Source: Arthrobacter sp. ISL-95 (GTDB lineage Bacteria; Actinomycetota; Actinomycetes; Actinomycetales; Micrococcaceae). Taken from it: 64,000 nucleotides of DNA. The notes beneath the pieces are model-generated. The model ran no database searches, was not told where the DNA came from, and worked only from the letters and a program-made list of their open reading frames with translations. The position numbers were made by a program, and so were the translations under genes. The DNA lies in contig NZ_JAGGPR010000002.1 of the NCBI RefSeq assembly GCF_018613695.1, positions 151,890 through 215,889 on the forward strand, read 5' to 3'. Of this stretch, positions 49,207 through 58,317 are shown in pieces (the stretch's first letter is position 1; every line of letters starts with the position of its first letter).

Positions 49207-50124
49207 GTGGACGAACAACGCAGCACCCCCGACGAGGCTCCTTTCGACGACTACCTGGAAGAGGCAGCTTCTGTTCCAGGGGCAACTCCCGGAGTCGGCA
49301 GAATTGTGCTTGCGGCAACACCGATCGGCAACGTCGGCGACGCTTCCGCGCGTCTGGTCGAACTCCTTGGCACCTCCGACATCGTGGCCGCGGAGGACAC
49401 CCGGCGTTTGCACCGGTTGGTGACTGCCCTTGGCGTTGAAGTAACCGGACGCGTCATCAGCTACCACGAGCACAACGAGGTAGCCAAGACCGGTGAACTG
49501 CTGGACCACGTCCGCGCCGGCAAGACCATCCTGATGGTTAGCGACGCCGGAATGCCGGCAGTCTCGGACCCCGGATTCCGGCTGGTGGAGGGCGCGGTTG
49601 CTGCCGGTCTGACCGTCACAGCGGTTCCCGGCCCCTCCGCGGTGCTGACGGCGCTGGCACTATCCGGTTTGCCCACCGACCGCTTCTGCTTTGAAGGATT
49701 CCTGCCGCGAAAGTCGGGGGAGCGGAACTCACGTCTGGCAGACCTGGCCGACGAACGCCGCACCATGGTCTTCTTTGAGGCCCCGCACAGGCTGGAGGTC
49801 ATGTTGCGGGCATTGCACGAGCGCTTCGGGGCCGATCGCCGCGTGGCGGTCTGCCGTGAACTGACCAAAACCTACGAAGAAGTCATCCGCGGCACCTTGC
49901 GTGATCTGCTGGAGTGGGCGGAGAACAACGAGGTCCGCGGCGAAATCGCGGTGGTAGTGGGTGGTGCGCCTGAACAGGAACCCGGCAAGCCGGAGGATCA
50001 CGTCGCAGCGGTTAATGCGCTCATTTCCCAGGGCATCCGCTTGAAGGAGGCCGTGGCTGCGGTGGCCGAGGATGCCCGCGTCAGCAAGCGGGAGCTCTAC
50101 TCGGCGGTTCTCGCAGCACGCTGA
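49207..50124 (+). CDS. rsmI: 16S rRNA (cytidine(1402)-2'-O)-methyltransferase
   Basis: RsmI, 305 residues, SAM-dependent methyltransferase of the tetrapyrrole methylase fold acting on the ribosomal P site. Motifs VLAATPIGNVGDAS near 37, VAAEDTRRLHRL, SDAGMPAVSDPGF near 111, and GPSAVLTALALSGLPTDRF near 142. The C-terminal extension after 245 is usual. GTG start, divergent from pmt; both gene order and content match Rv1003. Confidence 0.96.
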   Translation: MDEQRSTPDEAPFDDYLEEAASVPGATPGVGRIVLAATPIGNVGDASARLVELLGTSDIVAAEDTRRLHRLVTALGVEVTGRVISYHEHNEVAKTGELLDHVRAGKTILMVSDAGMPAVSDPGFRLVEGAVAAGLTVTAVPGPSAVLTALALSGLPTDRFCFEGFLPRKSGERNSRLADLADERRTMVFFEAPHRLEVMLRALHERFGADRRVAVCRELTKTYEEVIRGTLRDLLEWAENNEVRGEIAVVVGGAPEQEPGKPEDHVAAVNALISQGIRLKEAVAAVAEDARVSKRELYSAVLAAR

Positions 50125-50284
50125 TGCCCGCTGTGCACCTGCACAAATCGGCGGCCATGCTGCAGTGCGTGAAGGCGTAGACACTGCTTCTCGCGGGGCA
50201 GTACCGTGGCAGTAATTCAAGCCACTTCCGGCAACGAACCCCAGTGGTGCAATTCTCCAAAGCACCCAAGACGAAGGAGTCGCC

Positions 50285-51766
50285 ATGACTGTCACGGTTG
50301 AACGCGAAAGCGAACTGCTGGCTTCCGTCCCTACCGGCCTGCTGATCAACGGTCAGTGGCGTCCGGCTGGTTCCGGAAAGACCTTTGATGTTGAGGACCC
50401 GGCAACGGGCAAGGTCCTGCTCAGCATCTCCGACGCCGGTGCTGAAGACGGCGCTGCCGCCCTCGACGCCGCTGCTGCCGCCCAAGCTGACTGGGCCCGC
50501 ACCGCACCGCGCGAACGCGGCGAAATCCTGCGCCGTGCCTTTGAACTGGTCACCGAGCGTGCCGAGGACTTCGCGTTGCTGATGACCTTGGAAATGGGCA
50601 AGCCCTTGGCCGAAGCCCGTGGCGAGGTCACTTACGGAGCTGAGTTCCTGCGCTGGTTCTCCGAGGAAGCCGTCCGCGTGTCCGGCCGCTACTCCACAGC
50701 ACCTGATGGCAAGAACCGCCTCCTGGTGCAGAAGAAGCCGGTTGGTCCCTGCCTGCTGATCACCCCGTGGAACTTCCCGCTGGCCATGGCCACCCGCAAG
50801 GTAGCTCCCGCGGTGGCCGCTGGTTGCACCATGGTGCTCAAGCCCGCCAACCTGACTCCGCTGACCAGCCTGCTGTTCGCACAGGTCATGCAGGAAGCCG
50901 GCCTGCCCGCCGGTGTCCTGAACGTCATCCAGACCTCCACCGCCGGCGCCGTCACGGGCCCGCTGATCAAGGATGACCGTCTCCGCAAGATCTCCTTCAC
51001 CGGCTCCACCCCGGTGGGCCAGGCCCTGATCCGTGAAGCCGCGGACAAGGTCCTGCGCACCTCCATGGAACTGGGCGGAAATGCTCCGTTCGTGGTCTTC
51101 GAAGACGCTGACCTGGACAAGGCTGTTGAAGGTGCCATCGCGGCCAAGATGCGCAACATGGGCGAGGCCTGCACCGCAGCGAACCGTTTCATTGTTCACG
51201 AGTCCGTGGCCGATTCCTTCGCTGAGAAGTTCGCCGCCAAGATCGGTGCGCTGACCACCGCCCGCGGTACCGAGCCTGAATCCAAGGTGGGCCCGCTGAT
51301 CGACGGCAAGGCCCGCGATGGCGTTCACGCCTTGGTGTCCGAAGCCGTAGCAGGAGGTGCCACAGCCGTCACCGGTGGTGCCGTCGTCGAGGGTCCCGGC
51401 TACTTCTACCAGCCCACCGTACTGAAGAACGTCGCAGCAGATGCCCGCATCCTGCAGGAAGAGATCTTCGGACCGGTGGCGCCGATCATCACCTTCTCCA
51501 CCGAAGATGACGCCGTCCGCCTGGCCAACAACACCGAATACGGCCTGGTTGCCTACGTCTTCACCAAGGACCTGAACCGTGGTCTTCGCATCAGCGAAAG
51601 GATCGAGACCGGCATGCTCGGCCTCAACGCCGGTGTGATCTCCAATGCCGCCGCACCGTTCGGCGGCGTCAAGCAGTCCGGCCTGGGCCGCGAAGGCGGC
51701 TCCGAAGGCATCGAAGAGTACCTGTACACCCAGTACGTAGGTATCGCGGACCCGTACGCCGACTAG
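50285..51766 (+). CDS. gabD: NAD(P)-dependent succinate-semialdehyde dehydrogenase
   Basis: Aldehyde dehydrogenase of 493 residues. The general base E262 is in MELGGNAPF and the nucleophile C296 is in GEACTAANRF; the Rossmann motif is FTGSTPVGQAL. Close to GabD by the motif combination GVISNAAAPFGGVKQSGLGREGG near the C-terminus. It would oxidise succinate semialdehyde to succinate in the GABA route; no gabT is in the window, so the substrate assignment is from family similarity. ATG with AAGGAG upstream. Confidence 0.9.
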   Translation: MTVTVERESELLASVPTGLLINGQWRPAGSGKTFDVEDPATGKVLLSISDAGAEDGAAALDAAAAAQADWARTAPRERGEILRRAFELVTERAEDFALLMTLEMGKPLAEARGEVTYGAEFLRWFSEEAVRVSGRYSTAPDGKNRLLVQKKPVGPCLLITPWNFPLAMATRKVAPAVAAGCTMVLKPANLTPLTSLLFAQVMQEAGLPAGVLNVIQTSTAGAVTGPLIKDDRLRKISFTGSTPVGQALIREAADKVLRTSMELGGNAPFVVFEDADLDKAVEGAIAAKMRNMGEACTAANRFIVHESVADSFAEKFAAKIGALTTARGTEPESKVGPLIDGKARDGVHALVSEAVAGGATAVTGGAVVEGPGYFYQPTVLKNVAADARILQEEIFGPVAPIITFSTEDDAVRLANNTEYGLVAYVFTKDLNRGLRISERIETGMLGLNAGVISNAAAPFGGVKQSGLGREGGSEGIEEYLYTQYVGIADPYAD

Positions 51767-51820
51767 GTCGTACAGGATCCGGTCCGCCGCTCTCGCAACA
51801 AGAACGGCTGACACAGGCAG

Positions 51821-51862
51821 GGGCCCGGCCCCGGAACCACAAGTTCCGGCGTCGGGCCCTTT
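51821..51862. terminator. Terminator between gabD and tgpA-like genes
   Basis: Long stem: GGGCCC (51821-51826) with GGGCCC (51854-51859), and CCGGAAC (51831-51837) with GTTCCGG (51843-51849), loop CACAA. TTT follows on the plus strand. It serves convergent genes and is best placed for gabD. Confidence 0.75.
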
Positions 51863-51893
51863 GCTGTCTGTACCTGGATCAGCGGTCCTGCAG

Positions 51894-54389
51894 CTAGCGG
51901 CGCTGGGGGAGCAGGCCCCGGAGCCTTCGCCAGGACAAAGCGATGGCCCTCCCCGTTGCCTTGCCGAACCTGCCAACCGCCCGGAACGGCGCGCCGAGTG
52001 CGTGGACCCAGCGGCGCATCATCGACGGCGGCAGCCAGTCAGCGCGGAAGCGCACCAGCCAGCGGGCATTGTTGCGCAACGAGTCGCGGATGACAGCGAT
52101 GCGTGTGGCAGCAGCCGGGGCCGACGTCGCCGTGCGGCCGTAGCGCTGCCGTTCGAAGTCCGAGGTGAGGGACGCGACTGCCTCATGTGCGGCGTCGTCG
52201 AGTCCTCCCGTGACACCAAGAGCGGAACTGGAGCGCAGCCGTGCGGAGAAATGCCGCGGCGTCTCGCTGGGGGATGACGGCACGCCGTAGTCGGTAGCAA
52301 GATCCTGCAACTCTGCCCACGCCAGTTCGGGGGCAGGATCCTTAGCGCCTGGGAGGTCGGCATCATCCGGAGGGTTTTGGTTGAGCCGGCGTCGCCGGAG
52401 AACCGTCCTGCTCAGCCTGGGCGACCACAGGAATCCAACAAGCACCAACACTCCGGCTGCGGCAGCGCCGATCGCCGGCCACGGGTTGACGGCGGCGGAA
52501 CCCGCAGCGGGCGTATCCAGGCCGGGTAGCGGGACAGCAGGAGTCGGGGCGGGGGCGGGGGTTGTAAGGACCTCTTTCTCATCCGCGTTGTTGTTCAGAT
52601 TCCCGGGGACCGAACTCTCTGTGGCGTACTCGGGAACCACACCACGCGACGGGGTGGGCTCAAAGGGGACCCATCCCAGACCCTCGAAGTACAACTCAGG
52701 CCAGGCGTGCGCATCCCGGGCGTCAACCTCGTACTCGGGGAAAGATCCCTGACCCACCAGGGACACCGACTCGCCGGTGAGGCGGCCTGGCGCGTAGCCC
52801 ACCCCAATCCTGCTGGGGATGCCTTCAGCCCGTGCCATCACGGCCATGGCGGAGGAGAAGTGAACGCAATAGCCGCTCTTCACTGCGAGGAAGTCGGCCA
52901 GGACTGAGAGGCCATTGCCGTCATAGCCATTCTGAACGGGAGCCTGAAGGGAATAGGTGAACTCGCCCGAACGCAGATACTTCTGGATGGCCAGCGCCTT
53001 GGCGTAGTTGCTGCCCGCGGATGCCGTGACGGTATTGGCCGTTTGCCGCACGATGTCCGGAAGGTTCCCTGGGATCCTCAGAAAGTCCTCTGAAATGCCC
53101 TGCGGAACGGCAGTGGCTTGGGAGAGGGACTGTGCTGTGATCTTGGGGGCGGCGGAGAAAACCACGTACCGTTGCGCACGCGTGGTGGTCTCCGTGCTCA
53201 TGATGCTTAAGGTGGCTGGATCCCAGGTCCACCGTCCGTTGAGGCCGTTCACGGATGCCGGAGCAAAAGGAGCAGGAAGGTAGGGGCTGGTAAACAGGCC
53301 CGCATTGATCGAAGTCACGGCGTTGACCACCTCGCCCTGCACCGCGTACCCGGTCTCGATCCTGTCCGCACCTGCCCTGCGCCCGGCGGCACGATCATCA
53401 GGGGCCCAGGTTTCGCCGTCGAAGTTATCGATAGTGACAGACCTTAGGTACAGGGGAGCGCTGGCGCTGGTGGCATAAGTGATGCGCCCTGAACCGGTGG
53501 GACTGCGGAGGCTGTTGCCCAAGGTGATCATGGGGTTGAGCCCATTGGAGGTTCCCCATGGACTGAGTCGTGAGCCCTGCGGAAAGGTGCCGGTCTCAAA
53601 ACCGGGAATCACTACGGGGATGGTCAAGGTCAAAGCCAGCGCCAAGCCACCCGTAACCACTGAACGCCTGAACTGGCCTGCTCCACGTCCCGAGCCGGAC
53701 TGAAGTCTGGCGTCAGGGGCAAACCAGTGGCTGCATCCGAGGATCAGCAGGTACCCCACTGCTGCACCAACGAATCCGGCGCCTCCCACGCTCTGGGGCT
53801 TGATGGTGGCAGGGACCACCATCACAGCAAGGAGTCCAATGCCGCTGGCGGCCGGCATGGACAGTGGAACTGCAAGAGCATCAATCAATATCACCAAGAG
53901 GCCCAGGCAGGCGCACATGACAAAGACGATCCCTGCGTTGGGTGCAACAGGCGCGCTTTCCGACACCACTGTCTCCGCGGCCCGCTTGATCAGGCGTCCG
54001 ACGGCGGTGAAGGTTCCTGTGGTGGGGATGAACCCCGCCAGGCTTTCCTGACGGCAGAAGATGAAGCTGAGGACGCCGGCCAACGAGGCAAAAGAGGCCA
54101 ACGTGGCGAACAGCGGCTGGGCACGGAGCGCCCGGAGCACAGCAAGAGTCAGCGCAACGACCACCACTGTGGTGATGAGCGGCAAGAACCAGGCCCAACC
54201 CCTGAGGACGCCGTTCAGGGATAGCGCTGCGCCAAGAACTGCCACGGCCATTGATCCCGCCATGGCCCATGGATAGGGTCCGGCTCCCCAGAACTGAGCC
54301 CGTGGCGGCCCACCAAGTGACGGAGTGCCGGCAGCACCGTCCGGTTGGGCCGGCGCGTTGGGGGAGTCGCGGTGGGATGTTGCAGTCAT
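51894..54389 (-). CDS. Transglutaminase domain membrane protein (TgpA-like, DUF3488)
   Basis: Membrane protein of 831 residues. About seven helices lie within residues 30-240; an extracytoplasmic transglutaminase-like core follows with catalytic cysteine in GYCVHFSSAMAVMARAEG (near 507), histidine in DAHAWPELYFEG and nearby aspartate. A last helix near 665-685 leads to a DUF4129-like cytoplasmic C-terminus (EFARR-type basic region). Start overlaps the DUF58 stop by four bases; last gene of moxR-DUF58-tgpA. Confidence 0.9.
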   Translation of the reverse strand: MTATSHRDSPNAPAQPDGAAGTPSLGGPPRAQFWGAGPYPWAMAGSMAVAVLGAALSLNGVLRGWAWFLPLITTVVVVALTLAVLRALRAQPLFATLASFASLAGVLSFIFCRQESLAGFIPTTGTFTAVGRLIKRAAETVVSESAPVAPNAGIVFVMCACLGLLVILIDALAVPLSMPAASGIGLLAVMVVPATIKPQSVGGAGFVGAAVGYLLILGCSHWFAPDARLQSGSGRGAGQFRRSVVTGGLALALTLTIPVVIPGFETGTFPQGSRLSPWGTSNGLNPMITLGNSLRSPTGSGRITYATSASAPLYLRSVTIDNFDGETWAPDDRAAGRRAGADRIETGYAVQGEVVNAVTSINAGLFTSPYLPAPFAPASVNGLNGRWTWDPATLSIMSTETTTRAQRYVVFSAAPKITAQSLSQATAVPQGISEDFLRIPGNLPDIVRQTANTVTASAGSNYAKALAIQKYLRSGEFTYSLQAPVQNGYDGNGLSVLADFLAVKSGYCVHFSSAMAVMARAEGIPSRIGVGYAPGRLTGESVSLVGQGSFPEYEVDARDAHAWPELYFEGLGWVPFEPTPSRGVVPEYATESSVPGNLNNNADEKEVLTTPAPAPTPAVPLPGLDTPAAGSAAVNPWPAIGAAAAGVLVLVGFLWSPRLSRTVLRRRRLNQNPPDDADLPGAKDPAPELAWAELQDLATDYGVPSSPSETPRHFSARLRSSSALGVTGGLDDAAHEAVASLTSDFERQRYGRTATSAPAAATRIAVIRDSLRNNARWLVRFRADWLPPSMMRRWVHALGAPFRAVGRFGKATGRAIALSWRRLRGLLPQRR

Positions 54390-55831
54390 CGGGGCACCGC
54401 CGCTCCACGACGGACATCCATGGCTGCGTCGGCGGCCGCCACGATAGCGCCCTCATCGAAGGCTGACCAGGCTGCCGTCAACTGGGTCTTTGACGTGACA
54501 GCGGCTGCCCTCCAACCTGCCAGGCGCAGAATTTCCAGTACTTCCTCGTTATTCCGTGAAGCATCGGTCATCACCAAGGCGAAAGCATTGGCGCCGTACC
54601 CGGCGGCGGGAGCAAGTGCCCGTGCTTCTGCCAGTGTCAGGTTGCCTACCAAGGCAAGCAGGGGACCGCGCAGGCGATGCGCTGAAAGTTTGTTCATCAG
54701 GCGGTCGTTGAAAGGAGAATCTGTTGTCTCTGCGCCTGCCGGGCCGGGGGAGCCCTCTTTGTGTTCGGCGCTCTCGGCCCGGTGGTGTTCCGCCCTGATG
54801 TGCCTGGGGCCGCTCAGTTCCACGGCTGCCAGGGCCTCGGCGATCGCCTGAAGACCGCCCACACCCGAGAACTCCTCCGCATCCGGGTCCGCGGCCGACC
54901 GTGAACGGTGGAACGCCGGGCCGCCGAACGAGTCAAGGAGGCGCAACGAATAGTTCCGTTCCGCCAAGTGCGCGGAGATGGACATCGCGGCTGTAACAGT
55001 CCACTCAAAGTTGGTACTGGTCACCAGATCCGAATCTTCGTCGCGGCTTCCGAAGGCGGACCCGTTTCCAGCGGCAAAGGCTGTGAACCTCTGGTCCAGG
55101 ATCAGGGTGGCTTCCGGTGTTGTCACCGATTCCTCCTGACGAACCATGAGTTGCCCGTGACGGGCGGTGGCGGCCCAATGAACACGCCGCATGGGGTCAC
55201 CGTGCCTGTACTCGCGGGTCATGATGTCATCGTCGCTGGGATTGGCCCGGATGCGGGTCGCGGTCACGCCGTCGTTACCGCGCGCCCCGGCCAGGCCCGT
55301 TACGGGAAGTTCGACGGCGGCAGGGGTCACGGTGAGGATGTCGCCGTCGTCAATTGCATGCCGTCGCAACGATAAGCCGAACGGGTCACTGAACTCCGCC
55401 GTGACCGGACCAATCCGGAACTGTCCCCGTTTGCCCGAGCGAAGGTGATATTCATAGCGGCTGGTGCCTCCCGAAGCTGATCTGGCCGGAAAGCGGAAAG
55501 CGGGAGGCTCCCCGAAGCGGGGAGGCAGCTGTTCCTCCATAATGACCTGCCCCGTGCCGTAGGAAGAACGGGCCACGGCCAGCCGAACAGTTGTGGTGCT
55601 TGAGGTCTCTACCGTGGAGGGATTGAACTCCCGGTACACCTGGAACTTGGGTTTGAGCACCCGGACACCGGCAAGCGCCACCAGAGGCAGGAGAATCAAG
55701 AAAACGGCAAGGGACAGGAGATCACGCCTGCCCATGACGTAGGCGCACCCCAGAGAAAGGGCCCCGGCTGCCAAGAGCCCCCAGCCGCGGTTGGTAAATA
55801 AGTGCTTGGGAAGCCGATCCATGAGCGCCAT
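54386..55831 (-). CDS. DUF58 domain-containing protein
   Basis: Protein of 481 residues: two N-terminal helices (about 15-55), then a beta-rich region and the DUF58 motif GNDGVTATRIRANPSDDDI with REYRHGDPMRRVHWAATARHG following (quoted by its YRHGDPMRRVHW core). A von Willebrand-like end is present after 340. DUF58 proteins pair with MoxR ATPases. The ATG at 55831 is chosen because AGGAGA is nine bases upstream; upstream codons overlap moxR. Function in the complex unknown. Confidence 0.9.
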   Translation of the reverse strand: MALMDRLPKHLFTNRGWGLLAAGALSLGCAYVMGRRDLLSLAVFLILLPLVALAGVRVLKPKFQVYREFNPSTVETSSTTTVRLAVARSSYGTGQVIMEEQLPPRFGEPPAFRFPARSASGGTSRYEYHLRSGKRGQFRIGPVTAEFSDPFGLSLRRHAIDDGDILTVTPAAVELPVTGLAGARGNDGVTATRIRANPSDDDIMTREYRHGDPMRRVHWAATARHGQLMVRQEESVTTPEATLILDQRFTAFAAGNGSAFGSRDEDSDLVTSTNFEWTVTAAMSISAHLAERNYSLRLLDSFGGPAFHRSRSAADPDAEEFSGVGGLQAIAEALAAVELSGPRHIRAEHHRAESAEHKEGSPGPAGAETTDSPFNDRLMNKLSAHRLRGPLLALVGNLTLAEARALAPAAGYGANAFALVMTDASRNNEEVLEILRLAGWRAAAVTSKTQLTAAWSAFDEGAIVAAADAAMDVRRGAAVPR

Positions 55832-55844
55832 TGGGGCATGTCTC

Positions 55845-56933
55845 CTAAACGCCGTGCCTGTCCCTGCGCCATGCGCCGGGCGGTTCCTGGGCGACGGGCA
55901 GGGAAGCGAAGATGCCCCGGAGAATGCTTTGCGGTGTATCGCCCGAGCTTGCCGCCTTGCGGTCCAGGATGATCCGGTGAGCCAGCACGGACTCCGCCAC
56001 ATCCACCACGTCATCCGGGAGGACAAAATCGCGGCCATCCAATGCTGCCGTGGCCTTGGCCGCACGCAACAATTGCAACAGTGACCGCGGGCTCGCACCC
56101 AGGCGAAGGCGGGCGCTGTCCCGGGTGGCCCGTCCAATGGCCACCGTGTACTCCTTGATGGCCGTGGAGACGTACACCTGCTGAACGGTGGCGATCATGG
56201 CAGCAACATCGGCGGCAGTAACCACGGGAGTCACTTTTACCAAGGGCGAGGACGCCTGATGGGTCTCCAACATCTCGATCTCGGCATCCTTGTCCGGGTA
56301 GCCCATGGAGATGCGCGCCATGAAACGGTCACGCTGGGCTTCAGGCAGGGGATATGTGCCTTCCATTTCGATGGGATTCTGCGTGGCCACCACCATAAAG
56401 GGCAAACCCAGCTGGTACGAATGACCGTCCACGGTCACCTGGTGCTCCTCCATGCATTCAAGGAGCGCGGACTGGGTTTTGGCTGAAGCACGGTTGATTT
56501 CGTCGCCAATGACGATGTTCGCGAATACGGCGCCGGGCCGGAACTCGAATTGCCGGGAAGACTGGTTGTAGATGGACACACCCGTGACATCGGAGGGCAG
56601 CAGGTCAGGGGTGAACTGGATTCGGGACACCGTGCAGTCCACACTCCGCGCCAGCGTCTTAGCCAACAAGGTCTTGCCCACACCCGGGACGTCCTCCAAG
56701 AGAAGGTGCCCCTGGGCGAGAAGGACCGTCAGGGCGAGCTTTGCAGCGTCTGCTTTCCCATCGATCACCTTATTGATGGAACCCAGGATGCGCTCGCTGG
56801 CATCGTGGAACCGCTCAGCGTCCATGACGTGCGGCCGATGCCCGTTGAGTCCCGCCCCATCCCGTGGCAAGGGACTGAAAGCCTCACCCTGGACAGGCGA
56901 AGGTTCAACGGTGACTTGTCGCTTGGACTCCAT
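55845..56933 (-). CDS. MoxR family AAA+ ATPase
   Basis: MoxR ATPase of 362 residues. Walker A is GVGKTLLAK near residue 82, Walker B is VIGDEINRASAKTQSALLECMEE near 145 (core DEINRA), sensor 1 ATQNPIEMEGTYPLPEAQ near 182, arginine-rich sensor region GASPRSLLQLLRAAKA near 300. Acts as a chaperone-like ATPase, commonly with the DUF58 and transglutaminase partners encoded just downstream. Confidence 0.95.
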   Translation of the reverse strand: MESKRQVTVEPSPVQGEAFSPLPRDGAGLNGHRPHVMDAERFHDASERILGSINKVIDGKADAAKLALTVLLAQGHLLLEDVPGVGKTLLAKTLARSVDCTVSRIQFTPDLLPSDVTGVSIYNQSSRQFEFRPGAVFANIVIGDEINRASAKTQSALLECMEEHQVTVDGHSYQLGLPFMVVATQNPIEMEGTYPLPEAQRDRFMARISMGYPDKDAEIEMLETHQASSPLVKVTPVVTAADVAAMIATVQQVYVSTAIKEYTVAIGRATRDSARLRLGASPRSLLQLLRAAKATAALDGRDFVLPDDVVDVAESVLAHRIILDRKAASSGDTPQSILRGIFASLPVAQEPPGAWRRDRHGV

Positions 56934-57130
56934 GGATCGCCCTTCAGCCGTGGCCTCGGCAACAGCAATCTTCGCTTTGCACTGTTGGTGTTGGCCGCTT
57001 GTCCGTTCCAGACTACCCAGTCATTGGCCGCCGCTGACATAGTGCTCCCGAATTTATGTGCCATGGGGAATTTACGGGGCACCACTTCTTCGTTGCCCAA
57101 GGAGGACCGCAGTCCGATTAAGGTGGAACC

Positions 57131-58027
57131 ATGTGCAATTCCCTCGCCCCCGCACCCTACAGAGCACCATCGGACGCAGCCGAAAAAAAAGATTCCCGCC
57201 GCGAGTACCCGCCGGCGCCGGAGCCCCTCCCGGTGGCGGTCATGGACAACCACACGCACTTGGACTTCAGGCACGGTCTCATCGAGGTTACGGTCAAGGA
57301 TGCGATGGATGCCGCGGAGGCGGTGGGCGTGCAAGGCGCCGTGCAGGTCGGATGCGATCTCGAATCCTCCCGATTCACAGTGCAGGCCGTGGAAGCTGAT
57401 GCCCGGCTACTCGGCGCCGTGGCCATTCACCCCAACGACGCCCCTGAATACGCTGCTCGTGGGGAGCTGGAATCGGCGCTCGCCGAGATCGAGGAGTTGG
57501 CCGGCCACCCGCGGATCCGGGCCATCGGTGAGACAGGCCTGGACTTCTTCCGGACCCACGGTGAAGGACTGACACATCAGCGGTACTCATTCCGACGCCA
57601 CATTGACATTGCGAATCGGCTTGGCCTGACGCTGCAGATTCACGACCGCGACGCCCACGACGACGTCGTTCAGGTTCTGCGGGAGGAAGGCGCTCCGGAA
57701 CGCGTTGTTTTCCACTGCTTCTCCGGAGATGAAGAACTCGCCCGGATCTGTAACCAAAACGGCTGGTACATGTCGTTTGCCGGGACCATGACGTTCAAGA
57801 ACGCCGGGAATCTCCGTGCCGCCCTGGCCATCGCCGAGCCCAGCCGAATTCTGGTGGAAACTGATTCGCCGTTCCTCACCCCGCATCCCCACCGGGGGAG
57901 ACCGAATGCGAGCTACATGGTTCCATACACGGTCCGGTCCATGGCGGACGTGACAGGAGATGACTTGTCCGAACTTTGTTCGCGATTGGCCGAAAACACC
58001 CTGCGTGCCTACGGATCCTGGGCCTAA
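57131..58027 (+). CDS. tatD: TatD family metal-dependent hydrolase (DNase)
   Basis: TatD-type amidohydrolase of 298 residues; 3'-5' exonuclease family. The HTHLD motif (DNHTHLDF) at about 39-46 has the first two metal ligands; further sites are ETGLDFFR, QIHDRDAH, FHCFSGDEE and the final ETDSPFLTP. A 35-residue N-terminal extension is unusual but plausible. Upstream AAGGTGG. Starts the tatD-rpf-ksgA-ispE group known from Rv1008-Rv1011. Confidence 0.93.
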   Translation: MCNSLAPAPYRAPSDAAEKKDSRREYPPAPEPLPVAVMDNHTHLDFRHGLIEVTVKDAMDAAEAVGVQGAVQVGCDLESSRFTVQAVEADARLLGAVAIHPNDAPEYAARGELESALAEIEELAGHPRIRAIGETGLDFFRTHGEGLTHQRYSFRRHIDIANRLGLTLQIHDRDAHDDVVQVLREEGAPERVVFHCFSGDEELARICNQNGWYMSFAGTMTFKNAGNLRAALAIAEPSRILVETDSPFLTPHPHRGRPNASYMVPYTVRSMADVTGDDLSELCSRLAENTLRAYGSWA

Positions 58028-58317
58028 GCGGGAGTTTTGCTTCTTGGACGACCCGTCAACCTGGATACCCGGTATGCACGTTTCTTGGTTCGTTTATAAC
58101 GGATCGGTTACTGTGTTAAACAAGTAGCCGGGGTCGGGGAAGGCCTTCGGACAACTGCTCCGCTTCAAACCGGGGCAATAAGTTCAATGTTTTTGGCGGC
58201 GCAGATGCCGGCAGCAAGAGTAGGACCAGGTGTATCGCCTGGCCCTTGCGTTTTTGCGGTCGGCATTACTTTTGCGTTTTTCCCCGTGCCCGGATGGTCT
58301 GAGAGTAATGGGCGATC
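58028..58317 (+). promoter_or_regulatory. Long leader region of rpf with promoter-like and attenuator-like parts
   Basis: This 290-base gap between tatD and rpf has no gene. It contains GTTTATAACGGATCGGTTACTG near 58090, rich in paired bases, then GCCGGGGTCGGGGAAGGCC (58130-58148) and a terminator-like hairpin at 58223-58255. Many actinobacterial rpf genes carry a structured leader, including c-di-AMP riboswitches, but the hallmark ydaO core could not be matched here. Confidence 0.45.
58223..58255 (+). terminator. Terminator-like hairpin upstream of rpf
   Basis: GGACCAGG (58223-58230) pairs with CCTGGCCC (58238-58245) through a TGTATCG loop, apart from the A/C bulge opposite, followed by TTGCGTTTTT to 58255. 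It lies about 60 bases upstream of the rpf start, and so could terminate tatD or attenuate rpf. Confidence 0.55.

Noticed and set aside
50081..51976. A 631-codon open frame on the minus strand opposite gabD
   Set aside because: It is a shadow of gabD in G/C-rich codons: the plus-strand product has full ALDH motifs, while this frame has no family motif and spans the adjacent non-coding gap.
54386..56137. Longer DUF58 protein starting inside moxR
   Set aside because: The first 102 residues are antisense-like reading of moxR in another frame; a good ATG with AGGAGA is at 55831.
58028..58317. ydaO-type c-di-AMP riboswitch before rpf
   Set aside because: Context suggests it, but the expected conserved core near the 3' side (GACAGCUAAC-like) was not found by eye, so I report only an unidentified leader.
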